Positions 36,565 through 45,622 of a stretch of DNA of 64,000 nucleotides are shown here, in pieces. The DNA lies in contig NZ_CP058649.1 in assembly GCF_018141445.1 (NCBI RefSeq), positions 1,383,001 to 1,447,000 of the forward strand, given 5' to 3'. A program made the translations under genes and the position numbers. The stretch comes from Vallitalea pronyensis. Its GTDB lineage: Bacteria; Bacillota; Clostridia; Lachnospirales; Vallitaleaceae. Each line of letters begins with the position of its first letter. The first letter of the stretch is position 1. The notes under the pieces were generated by a model. It searched no databases. It was given only the letters and a program-made list of their open reading frames with translations, and was not told the origin of the DNA.

Positions 36565-37797
36565 ATGATAAATCCTTTTATGCGACGGTTACAGATGTCT
36601 AGCTATATGTGTAAGTATATGGAGCTTAGGTCAGCACAATTAATTGTGAAAAACCAACTGCATATATATCTGGAAAAAATGTGGGAAGAACATAACCGTA
36701 TTGTTTGGACGAATATGGTTATGCCAACAGAACTTTTCTATGCTGCTTCATTAATTCCCATTAACACAGAGCTTATTGCAGGTTGGCTAGCAACGTTAAA
36801 ACTATCTAGCAAATACATTACCCATGCTCATGCTATGGGTTATAATCGTAATCTTTGTTCATATCATAAAGCTGTAATAGGTGCTCTGGAATGTGGTCAT
36901 ATACCTCCACCCAAAATAGCCATCTTTTCATCCCATATATGTGATGGAGGGGGAGGTATGATCAGATATTTTGAGAGACGATTCAACACAAAAGTCTTAC
37001 TAATAGATATTCCCTATAAGACCACTAAGGAAAATATCGCATGTGTTATGAATCAACTAGTTGAAGCAAAGGTTATTCTTGAAAAGTATACGAACCAATC
37101 CATTGAACGTCACCAATTAAAGAAAGCTATTTTCTTATCGAATCAAGCAAGAAACTATATGCAAGAAGCCAATAATCTTAGAAAAAAAGATACATTATTT
37201 TATGGTAACTTAGCTATTCGTAATTTATATGGTGCTACATTCTTATTTGGTTCAGAACTTGGAAGAGAAGTAACTAAAAATTATTATCATCAATTAATGG
37301 AAATAAAAGAAAAGCGTTCAAATAGCTATATGACGGATAAGCAACCTTATCGAATTTTATGGATTCACTTTGCACCTCTGTATGCAAATGATATCATGGG
37401 TTTTTTTGAAGAAACCTTAAACTGTGTGATTGCCTTTGATATTACGGGTTATATATATTGGGATAAGTTAAGTGAGGATAATCCAGTTCATGGTATGGCA
37501 ATAAAAGCAATGTCACACTTTTATCTAGGAGATGTATCAAAAAGGATTCGTCTATACAAAAGCATTATTCATGCTTATAGAATAGATGGTATGGTTATGT
37601 TTATGCATCAAGGCTGTCGTGCAATTCCCGGTTCATCCTGGGAGATACGGCAAATTGCTAAGGAAATAAAAATGCCATTCTTAGAGCTATCGGGTGATTG
37701 TATAGATGACGAAAGTTTTTCGTCGGAGCAAATGAAATTAAGAATGGAAGCATTTTCAGAGAGTATGGAGATGAGAAGATATGTATATGGGGATTGA
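36565..37797 (+). CDS. 2-hydroxyacyl-CoA dehydratase / benzoyl-CoA reductase-like subunit
   Basis: A 410-residue family member with VWTNMVMPTELFYAASLIPI, NLCSYHKAVIGALECGHIP, HICDGGGGMIRYFE, MHQGCRAIPGSSWEI and LELSGDCIDDESFS ending RMEAFSESM. Three cysteines (in NLC, HIC and QGC) fit [4Fe-4S] cluster ligands. Relatives use ATP-driven single-electron reduction to dehydrate 2-hydroxyacyl-CoA or to reduce benzoyl-CoA. It overlaps the activator gene by 17 bases. In the cluster it might dehydrate an unusual hydroxyacyl thioester or reduce the chorismate-derived aromatic ring; both are inference. Confidence 0.87.
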   Translation: MINPFMRRLQMSSYMCKYMELRSAQLIVKNQLHIYLEKMWEEHNRIVWTNMVMPTELFYAASLIPINTELIAGWLATLKLSSKYITHAHAMGYNRNLCSYHKAVIGALECGHIPPPKIAIFSSHICDGGGGMIRYFERRFNTKVLLIDIPYKTTKENIACVMNQLVEAKVILEKYTNQSIERHQLKKAIFLSNQARNYMQEANNLRKKDTLFYGNLAIRNLYGATFLFGSELGREVTKNYYHQLMEIKEKRSNSYMTDKQPYRILWIHFAPLYANDIMGFFEETLNCVIAFDITGYIYWDKLSEDNPVHGMAIKAMSHFYLGDVSKRIRLYKSIIHAYRIDGMVMFMHQGCRAIPGSSWEIRQIAKEIKMPFLELSGDCIDDESFSSEQMKLRMEAFSESMEMRRYVYGD

Positions 37798-38548
37798 TGT
37801 TGGCTCTGTATCAATCAACGCTGTACTGATAGACCGTAACAAAAAAATCATGGATTATGTGATTGATTACAGTGGATACGATCATAGAGAGTCCGTAGAG
37901 CGTATAATAAGAACGATTTGTATGAAAACCGGCATTCATCGAAAAGACATTAAGAGGATAGTGGCAACAGGTTATGGAAGACGGAATGTACCAGATACCT
38001 ATAAAACAGTGACAGAAATAACCTGTCATGCTATAGGTGTGCGGGCATTATATACCAATGCAGCATTAGTCATTGATATTGGTGGACAAGACAGCAAGAT
38101 TATAAAGCTTTCAAAAGATAATATTGTGGAAACATTTATGATGAATGATAAATGTTCAGCAGGTACAGGACGTTTTCTAGAAGTTATGGCAGGTGTTATG
38201 AAGATGGATATGCAAGAATTTTCATCCTATGGGATGAAGTCACGTAGACCTTATAGAATAAGTAGCACATGTACCGTTTTCGCTGAATCGGAGGTCATAT
38301 CTGGCATTGCAAAAGGCGTTGCAAAAGAAGATATCATTGCAGGTATATATGAGTCCATTGTGAGTCGTATCAAGGCTATGGTGGGTTCAATGGATTATGT
38401 TGGTGATGTGGTGCTAACGGGAGGCGTTGCTAAGAATGAAGGGGTTGCCAGTTCTATGAAAAGGAAGTTTACGACTATACAAGTGCCTTTTGAACCACAG
38501 ATTACAGGTGCTTTAGGGGGGGCTTTAATTGCTTGGGAAAATGGATGA
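37781..38548 (+). CDS. Dehydratase/reductase activator ATPase (HgdC/BcrA family)
   Basis: A 255-residue ASKHA-fold ATPase: GIDVGSVSINAVLID (phosphate loop), VATGYGRRNV, VIDIGGQDSKII and the cluster-binding NDKCSAGTGRFLEVMAG, with a second Cys in SSTCTVFAESEVI. As a homodimer with one [4Fe-4S] cluster it injects a high-energy electron into its dehydratase or reductase at the cost of ATP. Its presence shows that the neighbouring subunits are meant to be active. It overlaps both neighbours. The flavodoxin at 49498 could be its electron donor. Confidence 0.95.
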   Translation: MYMGIDVGSVSINAVLIDRNKKIMDYVIDYSGYDHRESVERIIRTICMKTGIHRKDIKRIVATGYGRRNVPDTYKTVTEITCHAIGVRALYTNAALVIDIGGQDSKIIKLSKDNIVETFMMNDKCSAGTGRFLEVMAGVMKMDMQEFSSYGMKSRRPYRISSTCTVFAESEVISGIAKGVAKEDIIAGIYESIVSRIKAMVGSMDYVGDVVLTGGVAKNEGVASSMKRKFTTIQVPFEPQITGALGGALIAWENG

Positions 38549-39704
38549 ATTCCTAAATAAATTGGATTTAACCATTCGATTCATGAAAAATACGGATAAA
38601 AAATTCATATCAACCTATATAAAATCTCAGTTCAAGGCGTTGGAAAATATCTATAACGGTAGTCCCTATATTCTCAGTACATACTATTTTCCTTCTGAGT
38701 TAGCATGTATCTATGATGTAGAAGTGATTTATATAGAACGTCTAGTAGGGCTTGCTGTTGGCATGAATATGTTAGATAAGGATACAACGACACCACTTCA
38801 TCACGGTATATGCTCTTATCAAAAAGCTTTTCTTAAACTTATTGAACAAAAGATTATCCCAAAGCCACAAATGATAATTGCTGTTAGATACCCTTGTAAG
38901 GATGCAGTGAAGCTATGTGACTATCTGCATAACACCTATAAAATTCCTATTTTTTATCTATCATTACGGCAATTAAGAAAAGATTTAGAAGATGTTCACG
39001 ATTATTTATCAAGTCAATATCAAGTGATAGAGGATATCAAAGATGTGGTTAGACGATCAAATGCTGCCCATGACTTAAAGAAGACAATAGATCATTATAG
39101 AATGCAATATCCTGGTATTATACGAAGTGATGACTGCTTAAAAATATTTCCCATAGAAAATGATTTTGGGAAAGATAGTGCAACCTATGTATTAAAAGGA
39201 CTATTAAGCTGTATTGAAAAGAACATAAGCACATATCAAAAAGATAATAAACCCACTATATGTTGGATGGGTCTTATACCATTATCGGATAACAATATGC
39301 TAACCAAAATAGAAAAATATACCCATTGCAAATTTGTTTATGAAGAAATGTGGATGTTTGGAGATTATAAGCTATACCAAGATAATTTTTTTGATGCATT
39401 AACAGAAAAAATAAAGCAATCATTATTTTATAATACCCATCGCAGGATACATAAGATACATGATATGATGCGTCAAACGCATACAGAGATTGTCATCAAT
39501 CTGTCACACCACAATTGTTCTTTCTTGCCTCAAACCATCCATCAATTCAAAGCATATTTTGAACAAAAAGGCATAACGTTTTATAACATTAGCTGTGATG
39601 TGGTTTATGAAAAATTTGATAGTCATTCTATCATGAATAGCATCAATAAACATGTGCCATATATAGGTGGTGAAAATAAAGATGCATGCCTACATCTCAA
39701 ATGA
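38541..39704 (+). CDS. Second dehydratase/reductase-like subunit
   Basis: About 387 residues with a diverged pattern of the same family: YYFPSELACIYDVEVIYIERL, HHGICSYQKAFLKLIEQKIIP, VRYPCKDAVKLCDYLH and FYNISCDVVYEKFDS. It would pair with the protein at 36565 to form the heterodimer that holds the clusters. The ATG at 38541 overlaps the activator stop by eight bases. The C-terminal RxEAF motif is not evident, so it is the more diverged subunit. Confidence 0.78.
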   Translation: MDEFLNKLDLTIRFMKNTDKKFISTYIKSQFKALENIYNGSPYILSTYYFPSELACIYDVEVIYIERLVGLAVGMNMLDKDTTTPLHHGICSYQKAFLKLIEQKIIPKPQMIIAVRYPCKDAVKLCDYLHNTYKIPIFYLSLRQLRKDLEDVHDYLSSQYQVIEDIKDVVRRSNAAHDLKKTIDHYRMQYPGIIRSDDCLKIFPIENDFGKDSATYVLKGLLSCIEKNISTYQKDNKPTICWMGLIPLSDNNMLTKIEKYTHCKFVYEEMWMFGDYKLYQDNFFDALTEKIKQSLFYNTHRRIHKIHDMMRQTHTEIVINLSHHNCSFLPQTIHQFKAYFEQKGITFYNISCDVVYEKFDSHSIMNSINKHVPYIGGENKDACLHLK

Positions 39705-40425
39705 CAGAATTAAAATACTCCCCTTAGATAGACAACCATCTAATGCATTGGATCTATTGTTTTTAAAAGAACTGCGTAACCACATAAAAGTCATAGAAAA
39801 TGATAATAGCATTCAGTGTGTCATCATGACAAGTAAGTGTCGGACCATTTTTTCCTCTGGACTTGATTTAAGTAGCTTGACAGATTGTAAGAGCAGAGAA
39901 ATGAGGATACGCATTCTTAAGGCTGTGTGGTGTGTTCATGGTATTGTTAAACAGATAATGAACTCCAAGAAAATATACATAGCAGCCGTAAACGGTGCTG
40001 TCATTGGTTCAGCTGTTTCCATTGTTATGGCTTGTGATTTTATATTTGCACATAAAAACGCATGGTTTTGGTTACCTGATCCTCAGTATGGGGGCCTATT
40101 GGCTGATGGTGGGCTAGATATCATTAAAATGACAGTAGGCATCCCTAATGCAAAAAGGATAGGCATGACCAATGAGAGAATAATTGCCCAAGATGCAAAG
40201 GATATGGGGATAATAAATCATATAATAGACAATGGTTGTGTAGAAGATTTCGTTCAATCATTTGCAACAGATTTATTACAACATGCATTTCCCACATTGC
40301 AAAAAACAAAAGCGATCATCAATAAAGGTGTATTGAATAGATTTCAATTAATACCATTCATTCAAATTGTATTTTCAAAAGAGTTGCCTAAGAGGCTTAA
40401 AAAATATAACTTAGGAAAACCATAA
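39682..40425 (+). CDS. Enoyl-CoA hydratase/isomerase (crotonase) family
   Basis: About 247 residues with the crotonase fold: IFSSGLDLSSLTD (oxyanion loop), AAVNGAVIGSAVSIVMACDFIFA and PDPQYGGLLADGGLDII. The usual two glutamates of hydratases are not clear at the expected places (the second region reads YGGLLADGG), so isomerase or another crotonase reaction is possible. The ATG at 39682 lies inside the end of the previous gene; GTGs at 39667 and 39670 are alternatives. It sits with a ketoreductase and dehydratases, suggesting action on the growing or finished chain. Confidence 0.8.
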   Translation: MHAYISNDRIKILPLDRQPSNALDLLFLKELRNHIKVIENDNSIQCVIMTSKCRTIFSSGLDLSSLTDCKSREMRIRILKAVWCVHGIVKQIMNSKKIYIAAVNGAVIGSAVSIVMACDFIFAHKNAWFWLPDPQYGGLLADGGLDIIKMTVGIPNAKRIGMTNERIIAQDAKDMGIINHIIDNGCVEDFVQSFATDLLQHAFPTLQKTKAIINKGVLNRFQLIPFIQIVFSKELPKRLKKYNLGKP

Positions 40426-40444
40426 AATAGAATTTAAAGGAGTT

Positions 40445-41206
40445 ATGGAAGAAGAAATGAGTTTAGTAAACAAAACAATAATCATTACAGGTGGTTCATG
40501 TGGCATTGGAAAAGCAGTCGTGGAATTATTGTCTGCAAAAGGAGCAAATGTGGTCTTTACATATCTTAAAAATGAGGCGGATGCAAAGAAAATAGTTGCA
40601 TCATGTCGTGGTAATGCAGGTCATATACAAGCATATGGTGTTGATGTGAAAGATTATCGAGATGTCAAAGAGCTTATCAATAAGGTGATAAGAGAATATA
40701 AACACATAGATGTCATCGTTAATAATGCAGGCATTAAAAAAGACAAGTCGCTATTATATATGGAGCCCTCAGACTGGGATGATGTGATGAATACTAATCT
40801 AACCGGTGTATTTAATGTTGTAAAATCAGCTATGCCATATTTATTAAAGCAACGTAAGGGACGCATCATAAACATGGGTTCAGTAAGTGGTATAAGTGGG
40901 TTGGCGGGTCAGACCAATTATTCGTCTTCAAAAGCAGGTATCATAGGATTTACAAAGGCACTTGCAAAAGAAGTAGCCACCTACAATATATGTGTAAACA
41001 CCATTGCCCCAGGACCAGTAGAAACAAACATGCTAAAAGGCTTAGCCAAAGAGCATCTGGACAAATTACTGAAAAGTATTCCTATGAAACGGATGTGTAC
41101 ACCTAGAGAAGTAGCAATGACAGTTAATTTTCTCGCAAATGAAGAGCTATCACCTCCGTATTTAACGGGTCAGGTAATAACCCTTGATGGTGGGGGAGGG
41201 ATATAG
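40445..41206 (+). CDS. 3-oxoacyl-ACP reductase (FabG-like SDR)
   Basis: A 253-residue short-chain dehydrogenase: IITGGSCGIGKAVVELL (NADPH site), NNAGIKKD, catalytic Ser in MGSVSGISG, Tyr-Lys in NYSSSKAGIIGFTKALAKE, and the C-terminal TGQVITLDGGGGI. It reduces 3-oxoacyl-ACP to 3-hydroxyacyl-ACP and would be the cluster ketoreductase. AAAGGAG is only two bases from ATG 40445 and 14 from ATG 40457; both starts are possible and differ by four residues. Confidence 0.95.
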   Translation: MEEEMSLVNKTIIITGGSCGIGKAVVELLSAKGANVVFTYLKNEADAKKIVASCRGNAGHIQAYGVDVKDYRDVKELINKVIREYKHIDVIVNNAGIKKDKSLLYMEPSDWDDVMNTNLTGVFNVVKSAMPYLLKQRKGRIINMGSVSGISGLAGQTNYSSSKAGIIGFTKALAKEVATYNICVNTIAPGPVETNMLKGLAKEHLDKLLKSIPMKRMCTPREVAMTVNFLANEELSPPYLTGQVITLDGGGGI

Positions 41207-41207
41207 T

Positions 41208-42731
41208 ATGCAAAAAAATCATGATGTACTAACAGGCCTTTTTAATAAGGTATGGGTAGAACAGTTCATCGGTAAATCATTACAGAAAAAGCATCATATA
41301 GCCATTGCGCTATTGAATATTGATTTTTTTACAAATATTAATGAAAAGATTGGCAAGAAGAATGCAGATGATGTATTAAAGAAAATCGGAGCGTTTTTAT
41401 CAAAAGACAAAGACGTTTTTGTTGCCAGATATGGTGGGGATGAATTTGGCATACTCTATGTCAACAAACAGGATACCTTTATTCGTGAACATGTGAATAC
41501 CTTAAAAAAGGATTTTCGAAAAACAAAATTTATTCATGTATCGCCATATGAAAAAGTACCTTTAACATTTAGCATGGGTGTAGCCCTATCATCAACAGCG
41601 TTAAATGGTACATTTTTATTGCTAAAATCAGCTGAGATTGCTTTATTAAGTGCCAAGAAAAATGGGAGAAATAGAGTAGCCTTTTCTCAAGCTAAAAAAA
41701 TGCACTTTATTAAGCATGAAGGCGTTTGTACAACAGTTATTGGGAGAAGTCTAAAAGGTCAATCAAGGAATAAGACCATGGCTTATTTAGCATCAATAGC
41801 TCAACCTTATGGTGTGGATATGGATGTGAATCAGTGTTTATTATTTGTTGATCGGTCCAATCATCAGGTTAAGGGAGTGACAAATGGTAGAGTACATGTT
41901 ATAGCAGGATGTGGAGCGTGTGGGTATGATGGTGATGGACAAAACCCCATATATGCTAAACTCTGTAAACCTAGCGGTGTAGCCGTACATAAATCAGGTA
42001 AGATATACATTGCGGATACAGGTAATCACTGTATTCGAAAAATAGAAAATGATGTCATATTTACTGTGGCTGGCAATAAAGAAAGTGGTTATCGTGGGGA
42101 TGGAGCCAATGCTTTAGAGGCAAATTTAAATAGACCAGGGGGTATTGTAGTTGATAACCAGGGTAATCTATATACCAATGATTATGGAAATAATGTAATT
42201 AGAAAAATTAATGTGGATGGCGTCATTACAACAATAGCTGGAAATGGTGACTATGGCTATACAGGTGATCACTTTAGCGCTGTGGAGGCTAGCATGGATA
42301 GACCTTACGGGCTATGTGTCAAACCTGATGGGAAAATGTTGTATATTGCAGACTATGGCAATCATTGTATACGTCAAGTGAATCTAGAAAACGGTATCAT
42401 AGAAACATTGTGTGGTAATGGTGAAGCAGGTTATTCTGGTGACCATGATAGTTGTTATAAGGCAAAGCTAAATGGACCTTATTGGCTTTGCATATATGAT
42501 AACAAATTATACATTGCAGATGCAAATAATCATTGTATACGTCAGATTGATTTGTCAACCAAAATCATAACGACTATCGTAGGTAATGGTGAACCGGGTT
42601 ATGTGGATGAGCGGGTTAATATAGCCAATGCAAGATTGAATATACCAGCTGGGATTATCAAACATAAACAGCATTTATATATTGCAGATTATGGAAATAA
42701 TGCCATAAGAAAAGTAGTGTGTGATAATTGA
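41208..42731 (+). CDS. GGDEF domain fused to an NHL beta-propeller (protein 1)
   Basis: A 507-residue protein. Residues 1-160 form a GGDEF domain: DVLTGLFNK, LLNIDFFTNINEKIG, RYGGDEFGI (GGDEF at 76-80) and SMGVALSS. No RxxD inhibitory site is seen. From about 190 to the end there are six or so NHL-type repeats of about 52 residues with AGNG-x3-GY-x-GDG and LYIADYGNHCIRQ patterns. There is no membrane or signal segment, so it is cytoplasmic. Start 41208 follows GGGGGAGGG. It could be a diguanylate cyclase controlled by ligand binding to the propeller, or a non-cyclase scaffold. Confidence 0.88.
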   Translation: MQKNHDVLTGLFNKVWVEQFIGKSLQKKHHIAIALLNIDFFTNINEKIGKKNADDVLKKIGAFLSKDKDVFVARYGGDEFGILYVNKQDTFIREHVNTLKKDFRKTKFIHVSPYEKVPLTFSMGVALSSTALNGTFLLLKSAEIALLSAKKNGRNRVAFSQAKKMHFIKHEGVCTTVIGRSLKGQSRNKTMAYLASIAQPYGVDMDVNQCLLFVDRSNHQVKGVTNGRVHVIAGCGACGYDGDGQNPIYAKLCKPSGVAVHKSGKIYIADTGNHCIRKIENDVIFTVAGNKESGYRGDGANALEANLNRPGGIVVDNQGNLYTNDYGNNVIRKINVDGVITTIAGNGDYGYTGDHFSAVEASMDRPYGLCVKPDGKMLYIADYGNHCIRQVNLENGIIETLCGNGEAGYSGDHDSCYKAKLNGPYWLCIYDNKLYIADANNHCIRQIDLSTKIITTIVGNGEPGYVDERVNIANARLNIPAGIIKHKQHLYIADYGNNAIRKVVCDN

Positions 42732-42749
42732 AAGGAATTGTGATGTAAT

Positions 42750-43658
42750 ATGGTAGGAATAAGTTTGGCAGTTTTAATCATCTATATAATACATAATGTG
42801 ATAAAAGGTTATCAACTGGTATATGAAGGTAGTCATCCAAATAGATGCCATTTAATTAATGAAAATAACCTTCCTTATCGATATAGAAAATTTACTTTTC
42901 AATCACAAGATAATCTTAAGATGTGGGCCATTGAATATATACCAGATCAAAAGCCTAAAGGAACGATTATTGCCTGTCATTATCTAGGTGGTTCTAAAAC
43001 ATCCATATATGCCTATATTGAACCACTATTGAAAGAAAATTATACTGTTGTAAGCTTTGATTACATTAACCATGGGGAAAGTGAATCAAGAAGAGGTAAT
43101 AAATATACATTAGAAGATGATATGAAACGATTCTTTTATAAATTAAAGGCATTAGATATAAAAGGTCCCTATGGTGTTATGGGGTTTTCAATGGGTGCTA
43201 CCGTAGCAATAAGTGCTCTTGATATAACATCAGAAATAGCTGCAGTTATGGTTGATAGTGGACCCCTTATATTTGTGAAAGAGTATTTCAATCATGTATT
43301 AAGAAGTAAAAAAGTGAAAGAGCCTATAAGGAGAATCGTCTTTTTATTTTATTATCTATACGTCATAGGTTTCTATAAAATGAGTAGAAGGATGAAGAAG
43401 CGATTGCTCAGCATGGATGACATACCCATTTTAATGATACATAGTAAGCGGGATCGTACTATTTCTTATAAAAATGCTGAGTACGTCTATCAAACACTTA
43501 ACGCTAATAAATCAAAACTTATTACAGTACAAAGAGCACATCATATGACAAACAGAACCATACTCCGCAAAGAGTATGATGATTATGTTATTCAATTTTT
43601 TGAGAGATGGTTGGTGAATGATGATAAAGCAAAGAATCATTATAATAGCATTAAGTGA
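42750..43658 (+). CDS. Membrane-anchored alpha/beta hydrolase
   Basis: A 302-residue hydrolase with an N-terminal hydrophobic helix (about residues 2-18). Core motifs: HYLGG oxyanion segment, Ser147 in MGFSMGATVA (GxSxG), an Asp in MIHSKRDRTIS and a His in AHHMTNR. It resembles serine aminopeptidase/S33-type esterases. It could hydrolyse a thioester or ester to release or process the product at the membrane; it is the only plausible release enzyme apart from the BtrH-like proteins. Its end overlaps the regulator gene by 41 bases. Confidence 0.87.
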   Translation: MVGISLAVLIIYIIHNVIKGYQLVYEGSHPNRCHLINENNLPYRYRKFTFQSQDNLKMWAIEYIPDQKPKGTIIACHYLGGSKTSIYAYIEPLLKENYTVVSFDYINHGESESRRGNKYTLEDDMKRFFYKLKALDIKGPYGVMGFSMGATVAISALDITSEIAAVMVDSGPLIFVKEYFNHVLRSKKVKEPIRRIVFLFYYLYVIGFYKMSRRMKKRLLSMDDIPILMIHSKRDRTISYKNAEYVYQTLNANKSKLITVQRAHHMTNRTILRKEYDDYVIQFFERWLVNDDKAKNHYNSIK

Positions 43659-44205
43659 GATGCTAGATAAAGGTATTGAACACATTACAATAAAAAAGAT
43701 GGCACAGAAGACAGGGTTGAACGAGGATAGGCTTAATGATTTTTTTCTATTTGGTGATAAGGAACTTTTGATGGATGTTATCGAATATGCTGGTGAAAAA
43801 TGGGTGCATGAAATAAAAGCGAGCATACATAAAGTGCCGAATAAGGATCAAAAGCTGAATACACTTATTTATGGTTATACCATGGGATCTAAAAAGTATC
43901 CACAGTCCCTTTCAACGTATATTGATTTATGGAAACTGATAAAAGATAAACAGGACGAGTACATTAAGATGCGATTAAAAACAATCTATAACTTTTACAT
44001 AGCGGAGTTTACCCACATAGTACAAGATATGGGATACCAGCATATACCATACAATGCGTTAATTGCCTTTGGTATATTTTTAACCCTTATCAGTGACGTT
44101 GTACATATTCAATCATTGATACTTGATAATAAGCTTGACTATGATTACATGTATCGTATTCTAAATAAACTCACTAAACAGTTCTTGATAGGAGAGATAG
44201 TATGA
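43618..44205 (+). CDS. TetR-family transcriptional regulator
   Basis: A 195-residue protein with a TetR-type N-terminus: RIIIIALSEMLDKGIEHITIKKMAQKTGLNEDRLNDFF resembles the helix-turn-helix, but the usual YxHFxxK is FFLFGDKELL. The C-terminal half is a helical ligand domain. It is the only clear DNA-binding protein inside the biosynthetic part and might act on promoters A and B; that is unproven. It overlaps both neighbours, which is unusual for a regulator. Confidence 0.82.
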   Translation: MMIKQRIIIIALSEMLDKGIEHITIKKMAQKTGLNEDRLNDFFLFGDKELLMDVIEYAGEKWVHEIKASIHKVPNKDQKLNTLIYGYTMGSKKYPQSLSTYIDLWKLIKDKQDEYIKMRLKTIYNFYIAEFTHIVQDMGYQHIPYNALIAFGIFLTLISDVVHIQSLILDNKLDYDYMYRILNKLTKQFLIGEIV

Positions 44206-45557
44206 ATAAAGTGATCCTGTTCTATCCGTCCTTTTTAGTTAATAAAGGTGAAAAAACCCTATATACAGATTTACCATTATCAATCATTGCACTAGCTTCT
44301 CAGTTATATAACAACTATGATATAGAGGTTATTGACGAACGATTAGATCACTACGAAGAGGAGGAAATTATAGAAAAATTGCACGATGTGTTTATGGTAG
44401 GTATTAGTGCTACAACCAGCTACCAGATACTTAACGGGCTGCAATTCGCAGAAAAAGTAAGATCCTATAGCAAAAAAATTAAAATTATATGGGGCGGTTG
44501 GCACGCTAGTTTAATGCCTGAAGAAACAATTAAACATCCGCTAGTGGATATTGTTGTTATTGGACAAGGCGAACACACCATAACCAAACTTGCAAAGTGT
44601 ATCAAGAATAATGAGCATTTAGATAGCGTACCAAATATAATCTATAAAACCAAGGATGGTAAGTGTATAACAACATATAAGATGGTATTCAATAGCTCTC
44701 AGATACCCCATAGCATGAAAGATGGGTATAAGTGCGTCGATATTGATAGATATATACACAAGGCATGGGGAAATCAACGATTATTGGGCTATGAATCAAG
44801 TAGAGGCTGTTCATCCAGTTGTAGCTTTTGTTCCATTAGCGCACTTTATCACAGAAAGTGGTATGGTTTAGCAGCAAAAAGCATAGTTCATGATATTCAA
44901 TGGCTAAAGGATCATTATCATATTGATGCATTACACTTTTTTGATAATAATTTTTTTGTGCATAAAAAAAGAGCTATGGAAATAGCTAAACTTTTTATTA
45001 AAAATAATCTAAAGCTAAGATGGGATGGCACCATTGTCACCAATCAGTTTTTAAAACTTACGCAACAGGAAATTGAGATGTTAAAGCAAAGTGGTTTTTA
45101 TCGTATCATTGTTGGCGTTGAGTCAGGTGATGAAGAGGTATTAAAGAAGATAAATAAAAAGCATACCAATAAACAAATTTTAGAACTTATAAAAAGGTGT
45201 AAGGAATTTGGACTATTCCCATCGCTATCCTTTATGGTAGGTTTTCCGTGGCATCCCGAAAAGGATACCCAACATACGATTTCACTTATTGAGAAAATAA
45301 AAACGCTATATAGCGAAACAGAAATACTTTTATTTATCTTTTCACCTTACTTAGGAACCCCACTCTATGATATTGCCAAGGAATATGGCATGTTATTCCC
45401 AAGTTCTTTAGGAGAGTGGTCTAAGTTTACCTATGATAAAGTGAATACGCCATGGGTTACTAATCAGTTGCAGAAAAAGATAAATCGTTATTTAAGTTTT
45501 TTTGGTACGAAAAAGATGACCAATGATGAACAGCAATTCTATCAGAGTTTTGATTAA
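44202..45557 (+). CDS. B12-binding radical SAM enzyme (diverged)
   Basis: A 451-residue protein: B12-type domain (KVILFYPSFLV, IIWGGWHASLMPEE, VIGQGE) and radical SAM motif CSSSCSFC (Cys203, 207, 210), then HFFDNNFF, RIIVGVESGDEEVLKKI and FSPYLGTPLYD. It is less like the five-member paralogue group. GGWHASLMPE is typical of the general B12 radical SAM family. It overlaps the TetR gene by four bases. Confidence 0.9.
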   Translation: MNKVILFYPSFLVNKGEKTLYTDLPLSIIALASQLYNNYDIEVIDERLDHYEEEEIIEKLHDVFMVGISATTSYQILNGLQFAEKVRSYSKKIKIIWGGWHASLMPEETIKHPLVDIVVIGQGEHTITKLAKCIKNNEHLDSVPNIIYKTKDGKCITTYKMVFNSSQIPHSMKDGYKCVDIDRYIHKAWGNQRLLGYESSRGCSSSCSFCSISALYHRKWYGLAAKSIVHDIQWLKDHYHIDALHFFDNNFFVHKKRAMEIAKLFIKNNLKLRWDGTIVTNQFLKLTQQEIEMLKQSGFYRIIVGVESGDEEVLKKINKKHTNKQILELIKRCKEFGLFPSLSFMVGFPWHPEKDTQHTISLIEKIKTLYSETEILLFIFSPYLGTPLYDIAKEYGMLFPSSLGEWSKFTYDKVNTPWVTNQLQKKINRYLSFFGTKKMTNDEQQFYQSFD

Positions 45558-45622
45558 AAGCGAAATAATACAAATGTGTTAAGAGGCAAATAAACAAACT
45601 ACGAGAAGTGTGGGTGTGAGAC

